Position numbers and translations under genes: made by a program. A DNA stretch of 64,000 bases, taken from Timema cristinae. Taxonomy: Eukaryota > Arthropoda > Insecta > Phasmatodea > Timematidae. Below, piece by piece: positions 47,425 through 58,217 of this stretch. The stretch covers positions 6,530,826-6,594,825 of the forward strand of contig JBCFYV010000012.1 in NCBI GenBank assembly GCA_039000515.1. Reading direction: 5' to 3'. The notes below the pieces were generated by a model. That model saw only the letters and a list, made by a program, of their open reading frames with translations, searched no databases and was not told the DNA's origin. Position 1 is the stretch's first letter. Every line of letters starts with the position of its first letter.

Positions 47425-50400
47425 GTATGTCTGCCTCCCACCATTATATCTGCACACTCCCACCTATGAGAACTATATCTGCCTCCCACCATCACTCCCC
47501 TAAACATTATATCTACACACTCCCACCTATGAGAACATTGTCTGCCTCCCACCATCACTCCCCTAAACATTATATCTACACACTCCCACCTATGAGAACA
47601 TTGTCTGCCTCCCACCATCACTCCCCTAAACATTATATCTGCACACTCCCACCTATGAGAACTATGTCTGCTCCCACCATCACTCCCCTAAACATTATAT
47701 CTACACACTCCCACCTATGAGAACATTGTCTGCCTCCCACCATCACTCCCCTAAACATTATATCTACACACTCCCACCTATGAGAACATTGTCTGCCTCC
47801 CACCATCACTCCCCTAAACATTATATCTGCACACTCCCACCTATGAGAACTATATCTGCCTCCCACCATCACTCCCCTAAACATTATATCTACACACTCC
47901 CACCTATGAGAACATTGTCTGCCTCCCACCATCACTCCCCTAAACATTATATCTACACACTCCCACCTATGAGAACATTGTCTGCCTCCCACCATCACTC
48001 CCCTAAACATTATATCTGCACACATCCCACCTATGAGAACTATGTCTGCTCCCACCATCACTCCCCTAAACATTATATCTACACACTCCCACCTATGAGA
48101 ACATTGTCTGCCTCCCACCATCACTCCCCTAAACATTATATCTGCACACTCCCACCTATGAGAACTATATCTGCCTCCCACCATCACTCCCCTAAACATT
48201 ATATCTACACACTCCCACCTATGAGAACATTGTCTGCCTCCCACCATCACTCCCCTAAACATTATATCTGCACACTCCCACCTATGAGAACTATATCTGC
48301 CTCCCACCATCACTCCCCTAAACATTATATCTACACACTCCCACCTATGAGAACATTGTCTGCCTCCCACCATCACTCCCCTAAACATTATATCTACACA
48401 CTCCCACCTATGAGAACATTGTCTGCCTCCCACCATCACTCCCCTAAACATTATATCTGCACACTCCCACCTATGAGAACTATATCTGCCTCCCACCATC
48501 ACTCCCCTAAACATTATATCTACACACTCCCACCTATGAGAACATTGTCTGCCTCCCACCATCACTCCCCTAAACATTATATCTGCACACTCCCACCTAT
48601 GAGAACTATATCTGCCTCCCACCATCACTCCCCTAAACATTATATCTACACACTCCCACCTATGAGAACATTGTCTGCCTCCCACCATCACTCCCCTAAA
48701 CATTATATCTGCACACTCCCACCTATGAGAACATTGTCTGCCTCCCACCATCACTCCCCTAAACATTATATCTGCACACTCCCACCTATGAGAACTATAT
48801 CTGCCTCCCACCATCACTCCCCTAAACATTATATCTACACACTCCCACCTATGAGAACATTGTCTGCCTCCCACCATCACTCCCCTAAACATTATATCTG
48901 CACACTCCCACCTATGAGAACTATATCTGCCTCCCACCATCACTCCCCTAAACATTATATCTACACACTCCCACCTATGAGAACATTGTCTGCCTCCCAC
49001 CATCACTCCCCTAAACATTATATCTACACACTCCCACCTATGAGAACATTGTCTGCCTCCCACCATCACTCCCCTAATCATTATATCTGCACACTCCCAC
49101 CTATGAGAACTATATCTGCCTCCCACCATCACTCCCCTAAACATTATATCTACACACTCCCACCTATGAGAACATTGTCTGCCTCCCACCATCACTCCCC
49201 TAAACATTATATCTACACACTCCCACCTATGAGAACATTGTCTGCCTCCCACCATCACTCCCCTAAACATTATATCTGCACACTCCCACCTATGAGAACT
49301 ATGTCTGCTCCCACCATCACTCCCCTAAACATTATATCTACACACTCCCACCTATGAGAACATTGTCTGCCTCCCACCATCACTCCCCTAAACATTATAT
49401 CTACACACTCCCACCTATGAGAACATTGTCTGCCTCCCACCATCACTCCCCTAAACATTATATCTGCACACTCCCACCTATGAGAACTATATCTGCCTCC
49501 CACCATCACTCCCCTAAACATTATATCTACACACTCCCACCTATGAGAACATTGTCTGCCTCCCACCATCACTCCCCTAAACATTATATCTACACACTCC
49601 CACCTATGAGAACATTGTCTGCCTCCCACCATCACTCCCCTAAACATTATATCTGCAACACTCCCACCTATGAGAACTATGTCTGCCTCCCACCATCACT
49701 CCCCTAAACATTATATCTACACACTCCCACCTATGAGAACATTGTCTGCCTCCCACCATCCACTCACTCCCTAAAACATTATATCTGCACACTACCCACC
49801 TATGAGAACATTGTCTGCCTCCCACCATCACTCCCCTAAACATTATATCTACACACTCCCACCTATGAGAACATTGTCTGCCTCCCACCATCACTCCCCT
49901 AAACATTATATCTGCACACTCCCACCTATGAGAACTATATCTGCCTCCCACCATCACTCCCCTAAACATTATATCTACACACTCCCACCTATGAGAACAT
50001 TGTCTGCCTCCCACCATCACTCCCCTAAACATTATATCTACACACTCCCACCTATGAGAACATTGTCTGCCTCCCACCATCACTCCCCTAAACATTATAT
50101 CTGCACACTCCCACCTATGAGAACTATTCTGCCTCCCACCATCACTCCCCTAAACATTATATCTACACACTCCCACCTATGAGAACATTGTCTGCCTCCC
50201 ACCATCACTCCCCTAAACATTATATCTGAACACTCCCACCTATGAGAACTATTCTGCCTCCCACCATCACTCCCCTAAACATTATATCTACACACTCCCA
50301 CCTATGAGAACATTGTCTGCCTCCCACCATCACTCCCCTAAACATTATATCTACACACTCCCACCTATGAGAACATTGTCTGCCTCCCATCCCAATCACC

Positions 50401-51604
50401 TCCCCTAAACATTATATCTGCAACACTCCCCACCTATGAGAACTATATCTGCCTCCCACCATCACTCCCCTAAACATTATATCTACACACTCCCACCTAT
50501 GAGAACATTGTCTGCCTCCCACCATCACTCCCCTAAACATTATATCTGCACACTCCCACCTATGAGAACTAATTGTTGCCTCCCACCATCACTCCCCTAA
50601 ACATTATATCTACACACTCCCACCTATGAGAACATTGTCTGCCTCCCACCATCACTCCCCTAAACATTATATCTACACACTCCCACCTATGAGAACATTG
50701 TCTGCCTCCCACCATCACTCCCCTAAACATTATATCTGCACACTCCCACCTATGAGAACTATATCTGCCTCCCACCATCACTCCCCTAAACATTATATCT
50801 ACACACTCCCACCTATGAGAACATTGTCTGCCTCCCACCATCACTCCCCTAAACATTATATCTACACACTCCCACCTATGAGAACATTGTCTGCCTCCCA
50901 CCATCACTCCCCTAAACATTATATCTGCACACTCCCACCTATGAGAACTATGTCTGCTCCCACCATCACTCCCCTAAACATTATATCTACACACTTCCCA
51001 CCATCATATAACATTATCTGACCTCCCACCATGAAACTACCCTAAACATTAATTATCTGCACACTCCCACCTATGAGAACTATATCTGCCTCCCACCATC
51101 ACTCCCCTAAACATTATATCTACACAACAGATGCCCTAATCCTATGAGAAACATTGTCTGCCTCCCACCATCACTCCCCTAAACATTATATCTGCACACT
51201 CCCACCTATGAGAACTATGTCTGCTCCCACCATCACTCCCCTAAACATTATATCTGACACATCGATCCCACACTATAAGAACTATATACTGCTGCTCCCA
51301 CCATCACTCCCCTAAACATTATATCTGCACACTCCCACCTATGAGAACTATGTCTGCTCCCACCATCACTCCCCTAAACATTATATCTACACACTCCCAC
51401 CTATGAGAACATTGTCTGCCTCCCACCATCACTCCCCTAAACATTATATCTGCACACTCCCACCTATGAGAACTATATCTGCCTCCCACCATCACTCCCC
51501 TAAACATTATATCTACACACTCCCACCTATGAGAACATTGTCTGCCTCCCACCATCACTCCCCTAAACATTATATCTGCACACTCCCACCTATGAGAACT
51601 ATGC
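47425..51604. repeat. 63-bp satellite array, about 66 copies, with higher-order variants
   Basis: The unit CACTCCCACCTATGAGAAC, then ATTG/TATA/TATG, then TCTGCCTCCCACCATCACTC and CCCTAAACATTATATCT plus A or G before CA. Three variant units follow each other in recurring two- and three-unit patterns. The A/G base before CA predicts the next unit's variant. The array is clean to about 50380 and then has scattered insertions and damaged units to 51300. The period is a multiple of three, so both strands stay open for over 540 codons; these are not genes. Confidence 0.97.
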
Positions 51605-52067
51605 AACTGTTGCTAAATTACGCTATTTTTGACGGTTTCTTCAAAATGAGTTAGTTATGTATAATATTGGATGTCAATGGTACTATTTAATTATATTTGT
51701 AGATTTATGAAACTTTGGAATAGTTTAAACACTAATTTGAATGAAAAATTAAGAAGGCTGCAGGGGCGTCATTGTAGTTACCACTTTGGAAGGGCCTTAA
51801 AATAAATAAGATTAGTTTAAGGATGTCTTCTATTTGAGGTGGAATATATATTTTATACTGCGCTATTTCTTGTAGGAACGCTACTTTTGAAGCATCAAAC
51901 CCACTAAAACTATCCTCGTTTGTTTTGGAATTTTCTCTCGAGATTTTATTAAATGATTTTACTTGTTAAGAAGGTTAGACCTATAATTTTAAATGTTTAC
52001 TAGGCACTAAGAAATTTCACATGTAACGTCGTTTAAAACAAACATAATTTTTTAATTAAAAAAAACA
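51605..52067. other. No gene recognised (intron 3)
   Basis: AT-rich; nothing supported. Confidence 0.5.
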
Positions 52068-52311
52068 CCGCTTTGGTGGCTCCGTGGTCTAAGGCGCCAC
52101 TCTAGTGTTGGACTAGACTGCTGAAGATAGGAAGACCCAGGTTCGATCCCGTTTGAGTACGCTAAGAGAGGTTTTCCTAAACGTTTTTACACTCGCCTTC
52201 TACGTAAATGTGGGTGCACTTCCTCTCAATCAAACCTTCCTTATCCCTAAACTATTAGTGTAATTAGTACATAGGCGTATAAAACAAACAGGTAGTAAGA
52301 CGAAGTGCTAA
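52068..52311 (+). mobile_element. SINE-B copy
   Basis: Head GCTTTGGTGGCTCCGTGGTC then TAAGGCG, box B CAGGTTCGATCCCG, body ACGTAAATGTGGGTGCACTT and tail AACAGGTAGTAAGACGAAGT. Confidence 0.85.
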
Positions 52312-52359
52312 AAAGCTACATAAGCCTACAACTTAAAGAGTAAAGGCTTTGATTTCAAG

Positions 52360-52548
52360 CACCGCTTAATACTTCTACCCGTCAGGGCTATACGCACTAT
52401 GTACTAACCAAGCAATTATATAAGGGATGATCAAGGATTAACTTAGATGAAGTGTATCTGCATTAGTTTAGGGAGAGTAGAAGCTATCCTCAGTAGACCC
52501 GATCTCGGCAGTCTAGTTCAATACGAGAGTGACGCCTTAGAGCAGGAT
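52360..52548 (-). mobile_element. SINE-B copy, internally shortened, tail-to-tail with the previous one
   Basis: CTTCTACCCGTCAGGGCTAT tail, GAAGTGTATCTGCATTAG body, CCGATCTCGGCAGTCTAGTT and GACGCCTTAG near the head. Confidence 0.65.
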
Positions 52549-53407
52549 AGTACAAAGCTTTTCATCCATAGGGCCGAATATGATTATCAGTTTGCACCAC
52601 GGGTCAAAGATATTAAGTTGATGAAATTACTAGATTTTTAGTAATTTTAACAACTTAACGTAGGCCTACAAACAACAATTAATAAATAATTACTTGTATT
52701 ACTTATATATAAATTGTATTTTTAGATGGTAGACTCGTTCAAATTTTAATGCCAAAAAAGTATATTAATCTCCCAAAAATATAATATGGAAAATTATGCA
52801 CGAACACACATTTTAACAAAAAAAACTTGGCATTATAAATATATATTTATGTATATATAGGTCCTATAACATATTTTTATCAACCAAATACATGAATAAT
52901 AAAATGCAATCATTAACTTTTTAAATACATATTTTTATATGAATCATTAGTAAATTTACATTCGTCATCAAGGGTTTTCCTTTAATTTCCCTCCAGGATA
53001 CTGTGAGGGCAACATTTTCAGTGAGTTCAGGCCGCATCTGACCAACGGGCCACCATTTGGACCACACTGCCTTAGACCATGCCACCACCAAAGTGGGTTT
53101 AGAGTTTGATAATCCATAAAGATTCATTGATACCATTATCTCCATTTTGGCATGAACCTTATTTTGAAATAACAAACCACTTTTTAAAGGATGAGGGATT
53201 TCTGTATGTTTGTGTGTCCCATCACTCCAAAAGGCAACCCGTTTAACACTATGTTATTATTTTTATCATAATAATATTATTATATCATCAAAAACACTAG
53301 AATAAAGTTGTAGGATAATTCATAAATGCTCAGCTTGTTTAAGTAAATGTAATAGATTACCTCTTTTTTCATTATTGGCAATAACCACAACAGACAGATT
53401 AAACATT
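52549..53407. other. Flank of the Polinton insertion, no gene
   Basis: AT-rich. 53010-53100 ends with TTAGACCATGCCACCACCAA, a probable reverse SINE-B head fragment. Confidence 0.45.
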
Positions 53408-53413
53408 GTTGTT

Positions 53414-53514
53414 AGTAGTGGCCCTGACGTTTGGGAATATCGCTCTGATTGGATTAGAGCTGATCACGTGACTACGCCCCTAGCTCTATGATTGTCTGTT
53501 GGTTTCCCCTCCCC
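53414..53514 (+). repeat. Left terminal inverted repeat of the Polinton element
   Basis: About 100 bp match the reverse complement of 59558-59658 with scattered substitutions and small indels. The outer 16 bases differ at one position. Both arms contain inverted CCAAT motifs (CTGATTGG) and a palindromic GATCACGTGA E-box-like site, which may be promoter elements of the ancestral virus. Confidence 0.9.
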
Positions 53515-53934
53515 TTCTCACGACGCTCACCCGTTCCACCTGACCAATTTTTCAGTTTTCCAAAATTGTTTATTCTTGTCCAAACCTATTTTTTATTTGT
53601 GCTCATTGGTTATTTATGAATTCTCATTGCTTTTTTATGTATGTTCATTGATTTTTAAGTGTGCTCTTTTTTATGCGTGGGTAGGATTGAGATGGATGAT
53701 GGAGATTATTTTTTATTTATTGGCGTGCAGTTCATGGCGTCAGGCGTTCCTCCCTCGTTATCGGAGGGAACACAGAACACGAAGCTCTCCTGATGGCAGC
53801 ATAGCGAAGAGTGTGAGAGATGGTTCCCCTGCCTTGAGACCCCTTTCACTCCCCCTCACTTCTCCTTAGAGGTATGTGTCGCAACCCCCTCCCTCACCCT
53901 TATCAAGTAACGGTTGTCTCGTAGTCACAACCCC

Positions 53935-54105
53935 TTATGTGGTAATGTTATTATTATTATTATTAGCACCGCGTCTTACTACCCGTTCGGGTTATACGCT
54001 CTTACGCTAATGTGCAATGGTAGGGTGATTGTGAGATGAAATGAAGGACCTACAGTTTAACGTGGAATCCGAACCACGGTGGAGGCCTGGCATTATGTGG
54101 TAATG
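53935..54105 (-). mobile_element. Truncated SINE-A inserted in the Polinton, with 13-bp TSD
   Basis: The SINE body is 53948-54092 on the minus strand, flanked by TTATGTGGTAATG at 53935-53947 and 54093-54105. It has the (ATT)n end and the GCACCGCGTCTTAC... tail shared with other copies. It lacks the tRNA-like head, being cut in the body near the GGCCTGGCAT segment. Confidence 0.92.
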
Positions 54106-54590
54106 GGTTTTCCCGGTGACACATACCTGACGACAGTTTGGCTAGTCGACAAAACAAGTCAGGACAAGAATAGATCGTGAACTTGAAAGATGTCGCAATG
54201 GATTTTCCCTGATGACTGGCGCCAGTTTGGTGGCTCGACAAGACAGGAATAGATCGTGACCTTGAAACCGTGAACTAGGTCATTGACTTTGGCTCTTCAC
54301 CCCTCATCAATGGGTTTTCCAGGTGAAGTCATCGTACTGTCGTAACCCTGATGACAGGCGCCAGTTTGGTGGGTCGACAAAACAAGTCGAGACGGAAATA
54401 GGGCACGACCTTGGATGATGTCACAATGGGATTTTTCCCTGACGACTAGCACCATTTTGGCGGTTCAACAAGATGGATCAAGACAAGAAAAGATCGTGAC
54501 CTTAAAACCGTGAGCTAGTACAAGAGGTCATTGACCCTGTTCATAATTGATGACAGTTTGTTGGCTTGACAAGTCAAGACTCGTATCTAC
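54106..54590. repeat. Subterminal tandem repeat of the Polinton, alternating ~88 and ~140 bp units
   Basis: The block GACGACAGTTTGGC..TCGACAA..AAGTC..GAC..GAAATAGATCGTGACCTTGAAA recurs near 54130, 54220, 54362, 54450 and 54548. Spacing alternates between about 88 and 140 bp, giving a ~230-bp two-unit period. Copies are diverged. No coding frame is seen. Confidence 0.7.
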
Positions 54591-54801
54591 ATGCAAGAGC
54601 ACATAAAGGTTTAGCGTGAATAAAACACAATATTACAAAACATATATTTATTAAACATTAAAGATTTTACAGACATATATTAAAGGTTTCACAGACATCA
54701 TTCATGATATTTAATATACACTTTTACAGGAATGACGGATAAATTTGTTCATAAGTTTTCCTGCGGTGTATCTTATATGCGTTTGTAAAATTGTTTTTAG
54801 T
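54591..54801. other. AT-rich Polinton interval without a recognised gene
   Basis: AT-rich sequence with a short direct repeat (acatatattaa / acagacatatattaaagg at about 54640-54700) lies between the subterminal array and the last minus-strand ORF remnant. I see no further structure. Confidence 0.5.
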
Positions 54802-55535
54802 TCACACTAGAGCAAAAAAAAAAAGACTTTACGTGTATAGCAGGTAGCACTGATAAGATCCAGGTTTCTGATGTGCGTTTCCACCGTAGGCTGTTTGAGA
54901 TCGATGACATCCACGGATTTTGTTAGCGTGTCACATACATCCCCGACGAGTGTGTCGATCAAATCTTTTCAATAGCGTGTGACGGGTGTCGACCACATAT
55001 CCCGGTGGTTGACGGTGACGTCGATGAGGTGCCTCACATCACAATGACAAGCCCAGCTAGGTGCTGGAAAGGCGACCCGTTCGAGTCCAGCGTCTTGATT
55101 CTCGCTGATGATGACTATACGGTCATCGCACATGTGTCTCAGAAAGATTTCATGATTAGTCAGACTGATCTTATGAGGAGGTTGCGTGTTGCTGAAAAAC
55201 TTTGATATGACCGACTTGTAGTTTCCCAGTTCCTGCCACTCTGTATGTTAAACACCGCACACTTCACTGCACATTTTTCTATTTGGACATAGGTCGTAAA
55301 GTTGTTCTTGACGCTCATGATGACTATGACTCGTTTGGCGTCGACTTAGTCCAGTGGGAATAAAGTATTGACAATACAGGTAATAGTGAGGGGCTTCAAT
55401 GGCTTTGCTTTTCGGGCACACACGTCTTGACCTTCAATGATGTTGATCACTTTGACGACTGTAGAGGTATTGGCAGGCACGCCGTCAGGACGCCACTTTT
55501 ATAGGCATACGCAGATTGGACGCAGTTTCTTGAGA
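54802..55535 (-). pseudogene. Decayed Polinton ORF, function not recognised
   Basis: Downstream of the protease remnant, two long minus-strand frames abut around 55255-55230 and look like one gene broken by a frameshift. The upstream part contains VINIIEG and VSVKNNF-like blocks with stop codons. The downstream part runs ~140 codons with a single internal stop, includes PAPSWACHCDVRHL and NHRDMW, and ends RNLDLISATCYTRKV before TGA at 54802-54804. The open length and protein-like composition argue for a former gene of about 240 residues. I do not recognise a family. It is last in the minus-strand gene series. Confidence 0.5.
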
Positions 55536-55539
55536 GGTG

Positions 55540-55983
55540 GCAGGACCTTACAGTCATGAAAAATGTTTTGTAATATCTCATCACCTTAGTGTCGTTGCCT
55601 GTATGATTGGTGGGCGTGAATAAGTTTAGGAAATCTTTCATCAGAATGTTCTGTGCACGATAGAAAAGGTACATGGACAGTAATGGCCGTAAACGTCTGA
55701 GGCGAGGCTTTGAATCTGTATCGTGTTATGAGACGTTCGGGAATAGTTTTTCCGTATAAATGCCAGATGTGACTTTATATGGGGTGGAAAGCCATAACTG
55801 TCAAAATATCCTCCAAAGCCGTTATTGTCAATAAAGATGGCGTATCAATTCATCCTAGGCTTGGTGTATGGATCAGTGTTTATGACGATAGCTGCAGGTC
55901 ACGCTATTCTTGCGGGTAGTTAATCATCAGGGAAAACACCCGACTGTACAGAACGGAACCACGTGCTTGTTTTCAGCATACAT
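55540..55983 (-). pseudogene. Polinton cysteine protease (adenain-like), catalytically dead remnant
   Basis: Several minus-strand frames together show the layout of the maturation protease that Polintons share with adenoviruses. They contain AAIVINTDPYTKP, then AIFIDNNGFGGYFDSYGFPP, then QIQSLASDVYGHYC, then a C-terminal stretch ending TKVMRYYKTFF. In this family a His-Trp pair precedes the AIFIDN block and a Cys sits just before GHYC. Here the His-Trp position reads Asn-stop and the Cys position reads Tyr. Stops and at least two frameshifts are present. The protease would have cleaved capsid precursors. It follows the unknown gene 55996-56459 in the same direction. Confidence 0.7.
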
Positions 55984-55995
55984 CTTATGGTGTGC

Positions 55996-56459
55996 TTAAA
56001 TCATCCAATCTCGATGTCCCCAAACGATGGAGGCCAAACAGAAATTCCATACAGAAATATGTGCCATGCACATGGTGCAGCTCAATTTAAGTGTTTTCAA
56101 AGACGAACATCTTTTGTCGTACAAAGCTACGATAGGCGTAGGCGTGTATTTGACTAGAAACATTTTCTTTTTTGCCCCCTTGAGGTAGACGGTTTCTGCA
56201 CGTGTTGTGGCACAGGAGATGAGGGATTCAAGCAGTCTGTAATCCACATCACCACTATCCCAGGGAATACCGTGCAGTTTGTTGACAATATAGTCGTCTT
56301 ACTTTTTAGCGGCAGCTGAAAGATCCTCAATAGCGTATGAGGGTTTTAACACCCAATGTTGAAGTATTGTATCGACTACAGATAAAACACTCAGTTCCTT
56401 GACTATAAACTCTTTGTTGTCTCCGATGAAGTTCTGGAAATCCACAATGGCGTCTATGA
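55996..56459 (-). pseudogene. Polinton protein of unknown function between capsid and protease
   Basis: A frame of about 150 codons has one internal stop (after LSAAAKK). It contains AIVDFQNFIGDNKEFIVKEL, LQHWVLKP, LHGIPWDSGDVDYRLL and ETVYLKGAKKKMFL, and ends at TGA/TAG 55996. The D-F-Q-x-F ... I-V-K-E-L ... H-G-x-P-W ... Y-x-K-G-x-x-K-K pattern resembles an uncharacterised protein encoded in many arthropod Polintons. I know of no assigned role. The expected start codon reads ATC/ATA, so the ATG appears to have mutated. Confidence 0.6.
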
Positions 56460-56497
56460 TTTAAATGACGAGTATAAGGGGCGGGAAGTCGCTTATA

Positions 56498-57805
56498 TTA
56501 ACTCCCATAATTGGTCACGACGTTTCTGTCCTTGTTGATGGTGATGATGTTGGCAAACTCCCCGTAAACGATACAGTTGACGGTTTTGGTGAGAGCTTTG
56601 GTGAAGCTAGCTTCGATGCCCAGAGAGACCTACCTCGTCAAATTCCAATGCAATGTCATGTGGGCGGACAGATTAGGTGTGAGATCGAAAGCCATGTGAT
56701 GATATCCCTTAAGGAAGGCTTCCCTGTGATGTCGTTACCTTCGTTTATGAAATGTATACCCGTTCCAGAAAACCCTGTATGGTAGGACATGACATAGTTT
56801 TCGTTTGAAAAATCGGGCTGTAGCGGTTTCAACGGCACTTATTCCCCGTCCACGTACAGCGAGAAATGGTTCATGCCGTAGGTTTGGAAGTTGAACGGGT
56901 TCTTGGGGCGTCTCTGTTCAACGCCGCGTTTGATAGAAATCCTACTATGTATCGTTTTGGTAACTGTTGGATGAATACGTTGTCCAGTTATTTCCCTTGC
57001 ACACCCATAGAAATAGTGAGTGTTTTTACTTCCACACGGGTGATGGGATACTTTGCGGGACTGACGTTTAATGCCTTAACATGTGCCAATATTATAGAAG
57101 GTGCCACTTTGACACGTCGCACTAAAAAGCAGGCTTTAGCGATTTGAATCTTGAAGTGAGGGAGTTTAAACGGCCATAAGACTAAATCCGTCTCTAGTAC
57201 GGACCAACTTGACTCTGAGTTTGGTACCGTTCAAAATGCATTTCTCTTGGTTAAACACGTCACTGTGTAGATACCCCAAAAGTTTCAATGTTTTACCTTT
57301 TTTAGTGAGACCACGACCAGCCTCAAATTACTTGTTGCCAGCGTTAGCCTCCTCAAAGGTCCGGGGCTCTTTGCGAACCACAGACCGTAGTTCATATGTG
57401 TTATTTTGGCTTCACTGCTGTAATTGAGCAATGTTTCAATGTACGGTCTATAAGCATACGTGTTGCTGGGTGGTGAGACTAGTTTTTGGTTTAAAAAGAC
57501 AACCACCTGTGTGAATAGTGAATGCAACCAGTTGTTGACGGGAGCGATTTGATCCACTTTAGGATAAGCGCCACCGCCAGGTTTCATGATGGCCACCCTG
57601 AGATAGAGCAAAGTCTGTGAAAGATCGATATAGAACATGCCTTGAACTGTAACGGTAAATTCGATTGGCGAATCATCAGAGAGGGTAGATACAGGTTTGT
57701 ACTAGAGCCATTGTACACTTTAAGACTGGTTTGCGTGGGTGGGACGGAAAAGAGATCTAGTTAACTGCTGGCAGACTCTTAGGACTGGGGGCGTATGAAT
57801 GACAT
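56498..57805 (-). pseudogene. Polinton major capsid protein (double jelly-roll type), decayed
   Basis: The proposed start is ATG at 57805-57803 (MSFIRPQS then an in-frame stop). The stop is TAA at 56500-56498, so the span of ~435 codons is close to family length. Recognisable blocks occur in order across shifting frames: DDSPIEFTVTVQGMFYIDLS, QIAPVNNWLHSLFTQVVVFL, PPSNTYAYRPYIETLLNY, KYPITRVEVKTLTIS, LPKRYIVGF, GMNHFSLYVDGE, PLQPDFSNENYV, FSGTG and, near the end, CIVYGEFANIITINKDRN. These are the conserved blocks of the Polinton/adintovirus major capsid protein, which builds the icosahedral shell. At least five stops or frameshifts show it is non-functional. Confidence 0.85.
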
Positions 57806-57894
57806 TTCAACTGAAAATATGTACAGCTTCTTTCTTGACCTTTTTACTTCGGGCAACGACAGAAACCTGACGCTAGTGATTCTTAAGACGACCT

Positions 57895-58217
57895 TTATAG
57901 TCTGAGCCAGTCATCAGTGTCGATCTTCTGCTCCGCCTTGCGTTTCATGTTTGTTACAGACTCGCCAACACACTGCCGTAGAATCTCTTTTAAAGGACGA
58001 CGCTGATTGTCAACGTTGGAGAGCACGTTGATACTCGTTTGAACGCCTGTCTTCTAATTACTTTAGTGTCTCTTCTCAGCATTGGTACGACTCTTTTAAA
58101 AAGGCCGCTGAAAAAACATAATATCCTGTGCCCTTGTTGATAGGGAGCACCACGATAGATCGAAGATATTCCTGTTCCAGCCTGTTTGACGTAATATCTT
58201 TGGTAGGGACAGTTCAT
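57895..58217 (-). pseudogene. Small basic Polinton virion protein (pX-like), decayed
   Basis: This starts at ATG 58217-58215, which overlaps the TGA of the penton-like frame as ATGA, a compact viral arrangement. It begins MNCPYQRYYVKQAGTG, continues IYRGAPYQQGHRILCFFSGL and FKRVVPMLRR, shifts frame near 57990, and ends NMKRKAEQKIDTDDWLRL then TAA at 57897-57895. The Y-R-G-x-x-Y-Q-x-G-H and G-L-F-x-x-V-x-P-x-L pattern matches the short glycine-rich basic protein encoded between penton and capsid genes in Polintons and adintoviruses, often compared with adenovirus core/minor proteins. Length is about 107 codons. Confidence 0.65.

Noticed and set aside
47633..49357. Two open frames of about 545 codons, one on each strand
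   Set aside because: Both are readings of the same 63-bp satellite. The unit is a multiple of three and lacks stops in these frames. Perfect 21-residue repeats on both strands show an artefact, not repeat proteins.
53492..53869. 125-codon plus-strand frame inside the Polinton
   Set aside because: It begins in the terminal repeat, lies opposite to all recognised genes, and has no recognisable content.
56465..57147. Plus-strand frames of 93-106 codons
   Set aside because: They are antisense shadows of the major capsid pseudogene, whose conserved blocks are on the minus strand.
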